This document shows, piece after piece, positions 17,749-27,787 of a stretch of DNA of 64,000 nucleotides. The position numbers and the translations under genes were made by a program. Every line of letters starts with the position of its first letter. The first letter of the stretch is position 1. Below the pieces are notes generated by a model, which saw only the letters and a program-made list of their open reading frames with translations, did not search any database and was not told where the DNA came from. Origin of the DNA: Cycloclasticus sp. 46_120_T64 (lineage in GTDB: Bacteria > Pseudomonadota > Gammaproteobacteria > Methylococcales > Cycloclasticaceae); contig MAAM01000011.1 in NCBI GenBank assembly GCA_002162695.1, positions 186,001 through 250,000 on the forward strand, written 5' to 3'.

Positions 17749-18777
17749 ATGATTGACAATGAAATAGTGTTATATGACTCCATTCGTCCTGTGCGTTGGC
17801 AGGCGGATGGTTTGTACTTATTGGATCAGCGTAAGCTTCCTGATGAAGAAGTATATCTACATATAGTTAGCACGCAAGCCCTGTATCAGGCAATCAAAGA
17901 GATGGTAGTGCGCGGCGCACCGGCGATTGGCATTGCCGCCGCTTATGGCGCGGTTATCGCGGCCACCGAGAGCAAACAAGCGGGGAGGCAGGATTTTCAG
18001 GCGCGGTTAGATTTATTGGCCTCATCTCGACCTACGGCGGTTAACTTATTTAATGCCCTAAAGGCGGCCCAACGAATTGCCGTTGATAGTGCGGATCCGA
18101 TCAGTAGTTTGTTAAGCTGGGCTCATAGATGGTTAGCGGACGATATCAGCGCCAATAAGGCGATCGGTGCGTATGGTGCCCGTTGTTTTGCTGCTGGAAG
18201 CCGCGTGTTAACCCATTGTAATGCCGGCGCCTTGGCAACCGGTGGTTATGGCACCGCCCTCGGGGTGATACGAAAGGCTTACCAAAACGGCCAGTTGACA
18301 CATATTTACAGCGCTGAAACACGGCCTTGGAACCAAGGTTCACGGCTCAGCTTATGGGAGTTTGAACAGGAAAATATTCCGGCGACACTGATTGCCGATA
18401 GTGCGGCGGCTTCCTTAATGCAGAAAGGTTTGATTGATTGGGTCGTGGTCGGCGCGGACAGTATTTGTCGCAACGGCGATATAGCTAATAAAATCGGTAC
18501 TTATTCCTTAGCGGTTTTGGCTAAACATCATGGTGTTAAATTAATGGTGGCAGCGCCAACAACAACCATCGATTTAAGTGCCGAATCAGGCGATAGTATT
18601 GTTATTGAACAACGCGCAGTCAGTGAGATTTTACCGGCTAACTATGTCGATGGGGTGGTGAACGCATTAAACCCCGTATTCGATGTGACCCCCGCGCATT
18701 TAATATCTGCAATTGTGACCGAAAAAGGGGTGATTGAATCGCCGGATGCCCGTAAAATGCGGGTTTTAACCGAATAA
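17749..18777 (+). CDS. mtnA: Methylthioribose-1-phosphate isomerase
   Basis: 342-residue aldose-ketose isomerase of methionine salvage, related to eIF2B subunits. Conserved IRPVRWQADGLYLLDQRKLP, VRGAPAIGIAAAYG, the catalytic cysteine in LTHCNAGALATGGYGTALG and the catalytic aspartate in VVVGADSICRNGDIANKIGTY are intact. The ATG at 17749 leaves two bases to the divergent mtaD, so its promoter must lie within mtaD coding sequence. It is followed after 16 bp by crcB. No SAM riboswitch fits in the available leader. Confidence 0.95.
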   Translation: MIDNEIVLYDSIRPVRWQADGLYLLDQRKLPDEEVYLHIVSTQALYQAIKEMVVRGAPAIGIAAAYGAVIAATESKQAGRQDFQARLDLLASSRPTAVNLFNALKAAQRIAVDSADPISSLLSWAHRWLADDISANKAIGAYGARCFAAGSRVLTHCNAGALATGGYGTALGVIRKAYQNGQLTHIYSAETRPWNQGSRLSLWEFEQENIPATLIADSAAASLMQKGLIDWVVVGADSICRNGDIANKIGTYSLAVLAKHHGVKLMVAAPTTTIDLSAESGDSIVIEQRAVSEILPANYVDGVVNALNPVFDVTPAHLISAIVTEKGVIESPDARKMRVLTE

Positions 18778-18793
18778 AATTAAGCTCAAACAG

Positions 18794-19168
18794 ATGACCC
18801 AGATTCTAGCGATTGCCGCAGGTGGTTCAATAGGCGCAGTAATGCGTTACCTCGTATCGACGGGCGTCTATAGTTATTTGGGGCGTGGTTTCCCCTACGG
18901 TACCTTAGTGGTTAACGTGCTGGGGTCCTTATTAATGGGTTTATTATACGAATTATTTTTACAGCGCTTAGCGATGTCTGCTGAACTAAGGGCGATGTTA
19001 TTGGTTGGCTTTTTGGGTGCATTCACCACCTTTTCGACGTTTTCAATTGAAACGATTAATCTAATTGAACAAGGTTATTTGCTCAAAGCCGTTGGCAATA
19101 TCCTCGCCAGTGTTATTTTGTGTGTACTGGCGGCTTGGTTAGGTTTACAACTTGCGAGGCAATTATGA
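18794..19168 (+). CDS. crcB: Fluoride ion channel CrcB
   Basis: 124-residue four-helix membrane protein of the Fluc/CrcB family, which exports fluoride. Signature segments are AAGGSIGAVMRYLVS, GTLVVNVLGSLLMGLL (with the conserved Asn) and VGFLGAFTTFSTFSIET (the phenylalanine-box region). The last four bases overlap the DUF190 gene (ATGA). It lies between mtnA and serS, as part of a plus-strand run. I see no room for a fluoride riboswitch in the 16 bp upstream. Confidence 0.95.
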   Translation: MTQILAIAAGGSIGAVMRYLVSTGVYSYLGRGFPYGTLVVNVLGSLLMGLLYELFLQRLAMSAELRAMLLVGFLGAFTTFSTFSIETINLIEQGYLLKAVGNILASVILCVLAAWLGLQLARQL

Positions 19169-19467
19169 CGACTAGGGCTGTGCGTATTGCACGAATCTAC
19201 CTGAGCGAAGCCGATCAACAATTGAATGATATTATGCAATATCTGCATGATAACGGAAAAATATCGGGTGCAACCGTCTACCGAGGCATTGAAGGTTATG
19301 GTGCGTCAGGAAAAATTCATGAATCGTCATTATTAGACTTATCATTTAACCTGCCGATTACGCTGGAATTTTTTGATGAATCTAGCAAAGTGTTAGCCAT
19401 TATAGAGCAGCTTAAACAACAATTTAATCTCAGCCAAATAATTTCCTGGTTGGCTGACCAACACTAA
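19165..19467 (+). CDS. DUF190 family protein, CrcB-linked
   Basis: 100-residue DUF190 protein, starting at the ATG (19165) that overlaps the crcB stop. The pattern RIARIYLSEADQ, GATVYRGIEGYGASGKIH, and LPITLEFFDESSKVLAIIEQL is the family signature and resembles a PII-like ferredoxin fold. DUF190 genes regularly neighbour crcB, so a role in fluoride resistance or channel regulation is plausible, but the biochemical function is unknown. Confidence 0.88.
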   Translation: MTTRAVRIARIYLSEADQQLNDIMQYLHDNGKISGATVYRGIEGYGASGKIHESSLLDLSFNLPITLEFFDESSKVLAIIEQLKQQFNLSQIISWLADQH

Positions 19468-19483
19468 TAAACTAACTATATAA

Positions 19484-20773
<1,290 letters not shown>

Positions 20774-20780
20774 AATATAC

Positions 20781-20821
20781 AGACATAAAAAAAGCCCCAT
20801 AACGGGGCTTTTTTTATGTCT
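20781..20821. terminator. Bidirectional intrinsic terminator
   Basis: A perfect 18-bp inverted repeat (20781-20798 and 20804-20821) with a five-base loop. The GCCCC/GGGGC core is flanked by seven A on one side and seven T on the other, so it can terminate both serS and the converging YccA-family gene. Confidence 0.95.
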
Positions 20822-20832
20822 GAAGGTTTAAC

Positions 20833-21504
20833 TTAGTCGTCGCCACCCATCACACCTAAAATGTGTAATAAGCTGGTGAACAAGTTAAACAGGCTGATGT
20901 ATAAAGACACGGTCGCCATAATATAGTTAGTTTCGCCACCGTGAATGATTTCACTGGTTTGATATAAAATCATTCCCGACATCAGCATGATGAACATCGC
21001 TGATACACCCAGTGATAAAGCAGGAATGCTAAAAATAGCGGCGCCAATACCGGCAAGTAAAGCCACGATAATACCGACCATTAAAAAGCCTGACATAAAG
21101 CTAAAGTCTTTTTTGCTGCTTAAGGCATAGGCTGATAGGCCAAGGAAGATAACACCGGTACCACCCAATGAAGTCATGATGAGTTGGTGGCCATTAGAGT
21201 ATGCATTCAGGTACATATTAAGCATTGGACCTAAGGTCATGCCCATAAAGCCGGTTAGGGCGAATACACAAACAAGGCCCATCGAGCTGTTTCTAAACTT
21301 GCTGGTGAGGAACAGTAAACCGATGTAGCCAACAAGGGTGATGATGAAACCCGGGTGTGGCAAGTTCATGCTCATTGATACACCAGCGGTTATCCCGCTG
21401 AAGATCAACGTCATAGCGAGTAGCGCATAGGTATTTTTTAATACCTTATTACTCGCGAGAATGCTGGCCTCATTGCGAGTGATGGATTGATTAAATTGAT
21501 TCAC
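20833..21504 (-). CDS. Bax inhibitor-1/YccA family membrane protein
   Basis: 223 residues with about seven transmembrane segments, of the BI-1/TMBIM family; the E. coli homologue YccA modulates FtsH protease. The N-terminal NEASILASNKVLKNTYALLAMTL, the central GLSAYALSSKKDFSFMSGFL and the C-terminal acidic pair in MGGDD are typical; SLYISLFNLFTSLLHIL is the last helix. The gene is transcribed toward serS and shares its terminator. Confidence 0.9.
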   Translation of the reverse strand: MNQFNQSITRNEASILASNKVLKNTYALLAMTLIFSGITAGVSMSMNLPHPGFIITLVGYIGLLFLTSKFRNSSMGLVCVFALTGFMGMTLGPMLNMYLNAYSNGHQLIMTSLGGTGVIFLGLSAYALSSKKDFSFMSGFLMVGIIVALLAGIGAAIFSIPALSLGVSAMFIMLMSGMILYQTSEIIHGGETNYIMATVSLYISLFNLFTSLLHILGVMGGDD

Positions 21505-21618
21505 TAAAATACCTCAGTTGAAAGTTAGATAATTCCCGTAACTAATAAGATCATTACGAGTAGATTAGGTTCAATCGTACGTCTTTATAAAAAAAGTTCA
21601 AGTCTTTTAAAATTTTAC

Positions 21619-21647
21619 TGGCAAAATCATTCAGACTTAAGTACTAT
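21619..21647 (+). promoter_or_regulatory. Candidate tRNA-Ser promoter
   Basis: TGGCAA (21619-21624), 17 bp, TACTAT (21642-21647), followed by a GCGCG discriminator as is usual for stringently controlled stable-RNA promoters. The leader then holds an 8-bp hairpin (CGAAATGA/TCATTTCG, 21656-21682). The -35 match is moderate. Confidence 0.5.
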
Positions 21648-21696
21648 GCGCGTCTCGAAATGAAATGTTTTTTGTCATTTCGGGTGTTAGCTATTC

Positions 21697-21786
21697 GGAG
21701 GGATGGCAGAGCGGTTGAATGCACTAGTCTTGAAAACTAGCATGGGTTAACGCCCATCCAGGGTTCGAATCCCTGTCCCTCCACCA
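21697..21786 (+). tRNA. tRNA-Ser (anticodon UGA)
   Basis: 90 nt including the encoded CCA. Acceptor GGAGGGA (21697-21703) pairs with TCCCTCC (21776-21782). The anticodon stem CTAGT/ACTAG encloses loop CTTGAAA with anticodon TGA at 21731-21733. A long variable arm (CATGGGTTAACGCCCATC region) and the T arm CAGGGTTCGAATCCCTG identify a class II serine tRNA reading UCA and related codons. Confidence 0.97.
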
Positions 21787-21795
21787 TACAATGAT

Positions 21796-21824
21796 AAAAA
21801 AGCCCCTTATTCAGGGGCTTTTTT
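21796..21824 (+). terminator. tRNA-Ser terminator
   Basis: Stem of 11 bp, AAAAAAGCCCC (21796-21806) with GGGGCTTTTTT (21814-21824), seven-base loop, T-run included. Downstream to 22086 I see no further gene; the stretch is probably the leader of the signalling operon. Confidence 0.93.
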
Positions 21825-22086
21825 ATTGCCTGTCGCATTCATTACAATGAATGAAATATATTGTCGCTATTCTCTTTTTTGTAGGCTTGCCGTCATATGA
21901 ATATATAAATTAGTGTCTATACTGATGATTGAGTACATATATAGGTCTGAGATTGGGTGCCTTCAAGAGTGACGAGCTAAGGCATTATTAATGTTCGTTT
22001 GCGCTGAAGCTAGCAGCTATAGCTTGGGTCTTTAAGCTAACAATCGTTCGTGAAGACTGGTCGCTTATGGTGGTTTTTGAAACGTT

Positions 22087-25050
22087 ATGGGGGAGTGGGT
22101 TGAATTGAATATAGGTAATGAGTCTAGTCCGATGACGACACAGAGGCGACGCGTCTTATTCGCTGAGGCCAGTGCTGTCAATCAATTTCTAATCGAAGAT
22201 ATATTCGAAGCACTCAACTTTGACGTGACCTTGGTGAAGAGTGCCCAGTTGGCTATCGGGGAAATCGAAACGACTCAATATGACATTGTGTTGGTGAACG
22301 TTGAGTTGGCGGATTTAAATACTGCCGAGCTATTGGCGGTGTGCCGTCAGCACGAGAATAAGTCCGAGCCGACTTCCGTTGTTGGTTTGGTTGATAGCTT
22401 AGAGCAAGATGCAAAACAGCCGATAGTGGATCTTCAGCTAGATGCTTATTTATTCCAACCCTTCGATAAAAATTCGCTTGAGCAATTGTTAATGCGTTGT
22501 TCAAACCGACCGCAGCAAGTAACGCCTGCGCAAACAGGTTTTGTGGCACCTCCCTTAGACCTGAGTGCTCAACACGAGTTAGAAGAGCGCTATCAAGGAG
22601 ATCGTAGGCCCGGACTTATTAAGTTAGTGACAGCCTATCAAGAACTATCAACTGAGCTGATTGTTGACTTGACGATGGCTATTGATAATGACGACGCAGA
22701 AGCGTGTTATCAAGCAGCGCATAGCCTTAAATCCTGTTCGGCGAATTTAGCAGCCTTACAGCTGAGCCGATTTTGCAATAATTTAGAACAAACGGCACGG
22801 TCAGCTGTTATGGAACACGCGCCTTTATTGCTGTCGAGTATTAGGGATGAGCATAGCCGTGTATCGAAGGCATTAGAGTGTATTATTAAAAAGCCTCTGC
22901 AGTCGGTTAAGGTGAGTGACAATCCAAAGGTCTACCCGCCCGGTACGTTGAATGAGTTGGTGGAAATCATGGTGGTGGATGATGACCCAACGGCGAGGAT
23001 GCTGGCGAAGGATGTGTTGATGAGCAATGGTTTCAATGTGGTTGTCGCGGAGGATGGTCTAAAAGCATTGGCGCTGATGGATGAAAACCAGCCTAACCTT
23101 ATTCTACTCGATGTAGAGATGCCCGTTTTGGGTGGTTTTGCAACTTGCGAAAAAATTCGTGGGCAGCAGCATACGGCAGAAATACCGGTGATCATGTTAA
23201 CTGGGCGAGATGATATTGCCGCGGTGGAGCGCTCATTTGATGTTAAGGCGACTGATTTTGTCAGTAAGCCGGTTAATTGGCTAGTGTTGGTTCAGCGTAT
23301 TCGTTACATCTTACGCGCCTCTGAAACGGTGCGCCAATTAAAAGAAAGTGAGCGACGCCTTGAGAGTGCGCAACACGTCGCGCAAGTCGGTTACTGGGAT
23401 ATGGATATTCAGGCCGATTGTTTGTATGTATCGGATAGTTTGTGTCGTTTGACGGGGTGTAGCCGAGAGCAATTAACAAAGATGGATGACTTTGTGAAAA
23501 TTGTTACTCCAGATGATCAAAAGCGGGTGGCGCAGGAAATTGAGACCAAAGTACTGGCTGGGCATAATTATAAACTGGAATACAAGATTATCACTTCGAA
23601 AGGGCTTGAACGGCGTATTGAAGCTGTAGGGACAAGCACCTTGTCGAATGAGGGGGAAGTCATTTGGGCAATGGGCACCTTGCAGGATGTGACTGAACAA
23701 CGTGAAAGAGAAGAGTTGATTCATTATCAAGCCCACCACGATAGTTTAACCAGTTTACATAATCGTAATTCCTTTAATGAGCAACTAGACCAGGCGATTA
23801 AATTACATAAACGGCTAGAGGCTAATTTAGCCGTGGTGTATTTGGACCTAGATAACTTTAAACGGGTGAATGACTCTCTTGGTCACCATATGGGTGATGA
23901 GTTATTAAAAATATTTGCTAATCGATTAAAAGCCGAAATACGCGATAGCGATTTTTTAGCGCATAATTCGGTGAGCAGTATCGCTCGCCTTGGTGGTGAT
24001 GAATATACCTTGTTATTTAGTGTTTTGGACAAAGAAACAGACGCCGCGATCATTGCTCAACGAGTGCTAGCCGACCTAGCTGAACCCTTTAAACTGAAAG
24101 ATAGTAGAGGGGGGAATGAGTGGCACGAGGTTTTTGTTACGGCGAGTATAGGGATTGCTATTTACCCCAGTGATGGTGATACCGCGGGTGAACTATTAAA
24201 AAATGCCGATACGGCGATGTATGCGGCGAAGAATAAAGGCAAAAATAGTTATTGTTTTTATGATCATTCGATGAATGATTTATCGTTGATTCGGCTCAAT
24301 ATGGAAAGTGAGTTACGCAAGGCAGTCGCCCATAATGAATTCTTTTTATATTATCAACCAAAAATTGACCTTGTTACGGGAAAGATGGTGAGTGTTGAAG
24401 CCTTGTTACGCTGGCAGAACGATACCTTTGGGGCGGTGTCCCCTGCGGAGTTTATTCCACTGGCGGAAGAAACGGGGTTGATTTTGCCGATCAGTGAATG
24501 GGTGCTGGAAGAGGCTTGTAAGCAATTATCCGCTTGGCAGACGGGTGATTTATCGGCGATAAGCATCGCCGTTAACATTAGTGGTTTTCACTTTCGGCAA
24601 GGCACGCTTGAGGGTTTTGTGAGTGGTTTATTGAATAAATATAAACTCGACGGGCAACAGCTTGAGTTAGAACTAACCGAGGGGATTATTATGGATGATG
24701 TGCATAAAACGATTGATACCTTAGGAGATTTAAAACGTCTAGGGGTGACTATATCGGTTGATGATTTTGGCACCGGTTATTCGTCGTTAAATTATTTAAA
24801 ACGTTTCCCGATTGATGTCTTAAAGATTGATCAATCTTTTGTACGTGACCTAGAAAGCGATGAAGAAAATGCCGCGATCGTCGATGCGATTATCATTCTC
24901 GGGCATAGCTTAGGGCTTAAATTAGTCGCGGAAGGGGTCGAAACGGCGGCTGAACTAGCGTATTTGAAAGATAAGTCTTGCGATATGGTACAGGGTTACT
25001 ATTTTAGTAGGCCGGTACCCGCGGAAGAGATTATTCATTATGGGCAATAA
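22087..25050 (+). CDS. Pseudo-receiver/Hpt/receiver/PAS/GGDEF/EAL protein
   Basis: 987 residues. Domains: a receiver-like domain (about 20-140) without acceptor Asp (Asn71 in VLVNVEL), with AEAS instead of the acidic pair and Gln for the switch Lys; an Hpt domain (about 160-275) with phosphorylatable His212 in AHSLKS; a canonical receiver (about 297-415; DDD, Asp342, KP); a PAS/PAC domain (about 425-545); GGDEF with GGDEY at 636-640; and EAL with E771 in VEALLRW, plus ELTEG, DDFGTGYSS and AEGVET, all needed for phosphodiesterase activity. The stretch between RDSD and GGDEY has about eight extra residues. It could make or degrade c-di-GMP; the EAL half looks the more complete. First gene of a four-gene run; 41 bp to the next. 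No clear ribosome site at this ATG. Confidence 0.92.
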   Translation: MGEWVELNIGNESSPMTTQRRRVLFAEASAVNQFLIEDIFEALNFDVTLVKSAQLAIGEIETTQYDIVLVNVELADLNTAELLAVCRQHENKSEPTSVVGLVDSLEQDAKQPIVDLQLDAYLFQPFDKNSLEQLLMRCSNRPQQVTPAQTGFVAPPLDLSAQHELEERYQGDRRPGLIKLVTAYQELSTELIVDLTMAIDNDDAEACYQAAHSLKSCSANLAALQLSRFCNNLEQTARSAVMEHAPLLLSSIRDEHSRVSKALECIIKKPLQSVKVSDNPKVYPPGTLNELVEIMVVDDDPTARMLAKDVLMSNGFNVVVAEDGLKALALMDENQPNLILLDVEMPVLGGFATCEKIRGQQHTAEIPVIMLTGRDDIAAVERSFDVKATDFVSKPVNWLVLVQRIRYILRASETVRQLKESERRLESAQHVAQVGYWDMDIQADCLYVSDSLCRLTGCSREQLTKMDDFVKIVTPDDQKRVAQEIETKVLAGHNYKLEYKIITSKGLERRIEAVGTSTLSNEGEVIWAMGTLQDVTEQREREELIHYQAHHDSLTSLHNRNSFNEQLDQAIKLHKRLEANLAVVYLDLDNFKRVNDSLGHHMGDELLKIFANRLKAEIRDSDFLAHNSVSSIARLGGDEYTLLFSVLDKETDAAIIAQRVLADLAEPFKLKDSRGGNEWHEVFVTASIGIAIYPSDGDTAGELLKNADTAMYAAKNKGKNSYCFYDHSMNDLSLIRLNMESELRKAVAHNEFFLYYQPKIDLVTGKMVSVEALLRWQNDTFGAVSPAEFIPLAEETGLILPISEWVLEEACKQLSAWQTGDLSAISIAVNISGFHFRQGTLEGFVSGLLNKYKLDGQQLELELTEGIIMDDVHKTIDTLGDLKRLGVTISVDDFGTGYSSLNYLKRFPIDVLKIDQSFVRDLESDEENAAIVDAIIILGHSLGLKLVAEGVETAAELAYLKDKSCDMVQGYYFSRPVPAEEIIHYGQ

Positions 25051-25091
25051 ATAACTGCTCTATTATCCAGCATATATCTTGGGAATAATTT

Positions 25092-27179
25092 ATGAACAGT
25101 GATTCGACTCGGCAGGTATTTGAGGGCTGTTATTTAGCGGTAGGGCAAGCAGCGTCAACTAAAACCTTAATAACATTATTATTGAGTCTTTGTTTATCCT
25201 CGTATACCGGCACGCTTAGCGCGGAGGGTACTAACTTGCAACGTTTAAAACGTTTTAGTCTCGAAGATTTGGCGGCGGTAGAAGTGAGTATTGTCGGTAA
25301 GGCAGCGCAGAAGGTGGTCGATGTTCCGGCGGCGGTTTATGTTTTGACGGCGGCGCAGATCCGTAACTCTGGTGCCACAAATATTCCGGATTTATTACGT
25401 GGCGTGCCCGGTTTGCATGTGGCACAAATGGACGCCAATAAATGGATTGTTTCCAGCCGAGGGTTTAGTAGCCGCATCACCAATAAATTATTGGTGATGA
25501 TTGATGGACGCAGCATTTACAGCCCTTTGTTTGGCGGCGTGATGTGGGACCAGCAAAACCTTATGCTCGAAGATGTTGAGCGAATTGAAGTTGTGCGTGG
25601 CCCCGGCGGTACGGCCTGGGGTTCAAATGCGGTTAATGGTGTGATCAATATTATCACTAAGCATACACGGGATACACAAGGTGGTTTAGTGAGCAGCTTA
25701 GTGGGAAGTGAAAAAAATATTGTCAGCTTGCGCCAAGGCGGAAAAATAATGCCTAATGCCTTCTATCGCCTTTATGCTAAACGGCGTGAGCATGAGGCCA
25801 GTGCTTTTCTAGATGGCTCCGACGCAACGGATGAATGGAACGATACGCAAGCCGGTTTCCGGCTTGATTGGCAGCCAGCCAAAAACAAACAATTCACCTT
25901 ACAGGGGGATATTTATCGCGGCAGTTTATCCGAACAGGTAACCGTGCCTAGTTTAAACACCGCGACATTTACCGCCTTACGCGAAGATAATATTGACGTG
26001 AGTGGGGCTAATTTAATGACTAAATGGAGCCAAACAACTGACAAGGGTGCTACCAGTGAATGGCAAGTCTATATCGACCACGTAGAACGTGATCAATGGA
26101 TTATTGATGAGCAGCGGGATATATTTGATATTGATTACCAATATCATGCCAGCAGGGTCGGACGGCATCAGCTATCGCTGGGCACGGGGTATCGTTATAC
26201 ACGTGATGAATTAGCAACGGGAAATTTTAGTATTGGACAGGTAAGAATTTTTAGCCCTAGTAGCCGCTCGGATCATTTGTTTAGCGGCTATATTCAGGAT
26301 GATATAGAGTTACAACAAGATCGTTGGTGGTTGACCGTTGGCACCAAGCTTGAACATAACCAATACACGGGGATTGAGTTTCAACCCAGTGTTCGCCTGC
26401 GCTGGAAACCAGAAGACAATCAATTGCTTTGGGCCAGTGTGTCTAGGGCGGTGCGCACACCTTCACGCGCTGAGACGGATGGTTTATTGGTGCTCGGTGT
26501 ATTGGCTGCAGGACCGCCGCTAGTGGCTTTAACCTTGGCAGGGAGTGATGAACTTAAAGTCGAGAGTCTACTGGCCTATGAATTCGGTTACCGCCTCGAT
26601 GTGGGGACAAACTTTATATTTGACCTAACAGCCTTCTATCAAGACTACGATGATTTGGTGTCGTTTGAACCTATTGGCTTAATACCGGTGCCCGTAAGCA
26701 CTCCGATCCCGATTGTATCTAGCTTATTACAATCAGCCAATTTAGTAGAGGCTGCGAGTTACGGAATAGAGCTATCGGTACTTTGGCAGCCTGAGGCGGC
26801 GTTTAATATAGTGACTAACTATTCATACCTAAAGCTTGAACTGAGCCCTAAAAACTCGAGTCTAGATGTGGAGTCAGAGCGGCGTGAAGGCTTAAGCCCA
26901 CGGCACCAGATCAATATTTCATCAAACTATCAGTTCAGCAAACAGCTCAAGCTTAATCTTACTGCTCGCTATGTGGGTGAGCTAACTGAGGCTAATATTG
27001 ATGCTTATACGGAACTTGATGTAACCCTGAACTGGCTTGTTGCCAGTGATTTAGAGCTGTCGTTTAGCGCCCGTAATTTATTGCATGACGAACATAGAGA
27101 AGCGACACCCGCCTTTTTTCCGACCACGCCAACGCAGCTTGAACGTGAGTTTTTTCTTAAATTGGACTGGTCTTTCTAG
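25092..27179 (+). CDS. TonB-dependent outer-membrane receptor
   Basis: 695 residues. The signal peptide is preceded by an unusually long hydrophilic lead (about 25 residues), with the hydrophobic core TLITLLLSLCLSSYTG and processing near LSAEG. The plug domain (about 55-170) has the TonB-box-like start, then SGATNIPDLLRGVPGLHV, GRSIYSPLFGGVMWD, IEVVRGPGGTAWGSNAVNGVINIITK. The remaining 500 residues are a 22-strand barrel ending FFLKLDWSF with the terminal aromatic. No N-terminal FecA-type signalling domain. Substrate unknown. Because it sits between a c-di-GMP protein and a YfiR/kinase pair, I infer that it senses or imports a signal; the YfiR gene starts five bases after its stop. Confidence 0.9.
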   Translation: MNSDSTRQVFEGCYLAVGQAASTKTLITLLLSLCLSSYTGTLSAEGTNLQRLKRFSLEDLAAVEVSIVGKAAQKVVDVPAAVYVLTAAQIRNSGATNIPDLLRGVPGLHVAQMDANKWIVSSRGFSSRITNKLLVMIDGRSIYSPLFGGVMWDQQNLMLEDVERIEVVRGPGGTAWGSNAVNGVINIITKHTRDTQGGLVSSLVGSEKNIVSLRQGGKIMPNAFYRLYAKRREHEASAFLDGSDATDEWNDTQAGFRLDWQPAKNKQFTLQGDIYRGSLSEQVTVPSLNTATFTALREDNIDVSGANLMTKWSQTTDKGATSEWQVYIDHVERDQWIIDEQRDIFDIDYQYHASRVGRHQLSLGTGYRYTRDELATGNFSIGQVRIFSPSSRSDHLFSGYIQDDIELQQDRWWLTVGTKLEHNQYTGIEFQPSVRLRWKPEDNQLLWASVSRAVRTPSRAETDGLLVLGVLAAGPPLVALTLAGSDELKVESLLAYEFGYRLDVGTNFIFDLTAFYQDYDDLVSFEPIGLIPVPVSTPIPIVSSLLQSANLVEAASYGIELSVLWQPEAAFNIVTNYSYLKLELSPKNSSLDVESERREGLSPRHQINISSNYQFSKQLKLNLTARYVGELTEANIDAYTELDVTLNWLVASDLELSFSARNLLHDEHREATPAFFPTTPTQLEREFFLKLDWSF

Positions 27180-27184
27180 TTATC

Positions 27185-27787
27185 ATGAAAAATACGGTTA
27201 TTCGGTTAATGGCTAAGTTTTCTGACGGGATCGGTTGTACTCGCGGCCTAGCTGTCTTGTTAATAACATTATTTATTAGCAGTGCGCCAGCGACAGAATT
27301 TAGCGCCGATGAAGTAAAGGCAGTTTACCTATTCAACTTTACCAGTTTTATCAGTTGGCCTGACGATACATTCAGCGATGAACTTGAGCCATTTACATAT
27401 TGTTCAATGGGCAGTAAGAGTGCGGTGATAGAACCCTTGGGAGAGATTTTGTTGGGGGAAAAAGTGGAGGGACGAGCGGTGCAGTATAAAACCATATCGA
27501 GTCTTTCCAAGCTTAAAAGCTGCCAGATTTTATATATCGATCAGCAGCAAAAAGTGGATGTAGTTGAGATCTTATCGGCGATTGCCGATGCGTCAGTCCT
27601 CACGGTTAGTGATATCGATGGTTTTGCTGAACAAGGGGGAGGGGTTGAATTTTCAGCTAAGGCTGGGCGTATAAAGCTGTTGATTAATATATTGAGCATA
27701 AAAAAATCAAGGTTAAACATCAGTTCCAAATTACTACGAATTGCTGAGTTAATTAACTCTCCTGATGAGGGTAATGAACGATGGTAA
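27185..27787 (+). CDS. YfiR-family periplasmic protein (DUF4154)
   Basis: 200 residues, with a signal peptide core [16 protein letters not shown] and mature protein beginning near [23 protein letters not shown]. That opening, the [10 protein letters not shown] segment, [23 protein letters not shown], and [16 protein letters not shown]...[23 protein letters not shown] are the DUF4154 hallmarks. Pseudomonas YfiR is a redox-sensitive periplasmic repressor of the diguanylate cyclase YfiN. Here the partner gene, overlapping by seven bases, is a hybrid histidine kinase instead. Two cysteines (in TYCSM and KSCQI) could form the stabilising disulfide. Confidence 0.9.
   Translation: MKNTVIRLMAKFSDGIGCTRGLAVLLITLFISSAPATEFSADEVKAVYLFNFTSFISWPDDTFSDELEPFTYCSMGSKSAVIEPLGEILLGEKVEGRAVQYKTISSLSKLKSCQILYIDQQQKVDVVEILSAIADASVLTVSDIDGFAEQGGGVEFSAKAGRIKLLINILSIKKSRLNISSKLLRIAELINSPDEGNERW

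Noticed and set aside
18778-18793. Fluoride riboswitch before crcB
   Set aside because: Only 16 bp separate the genes; there is no space for the roughly 50-nt pseudoknot and no matching sequence.
21825-22086. c-di-GMP riboswitch before the signalling operon
   Set aside because: I could not find a convincing GEMM core or paired scaffold in this leader.
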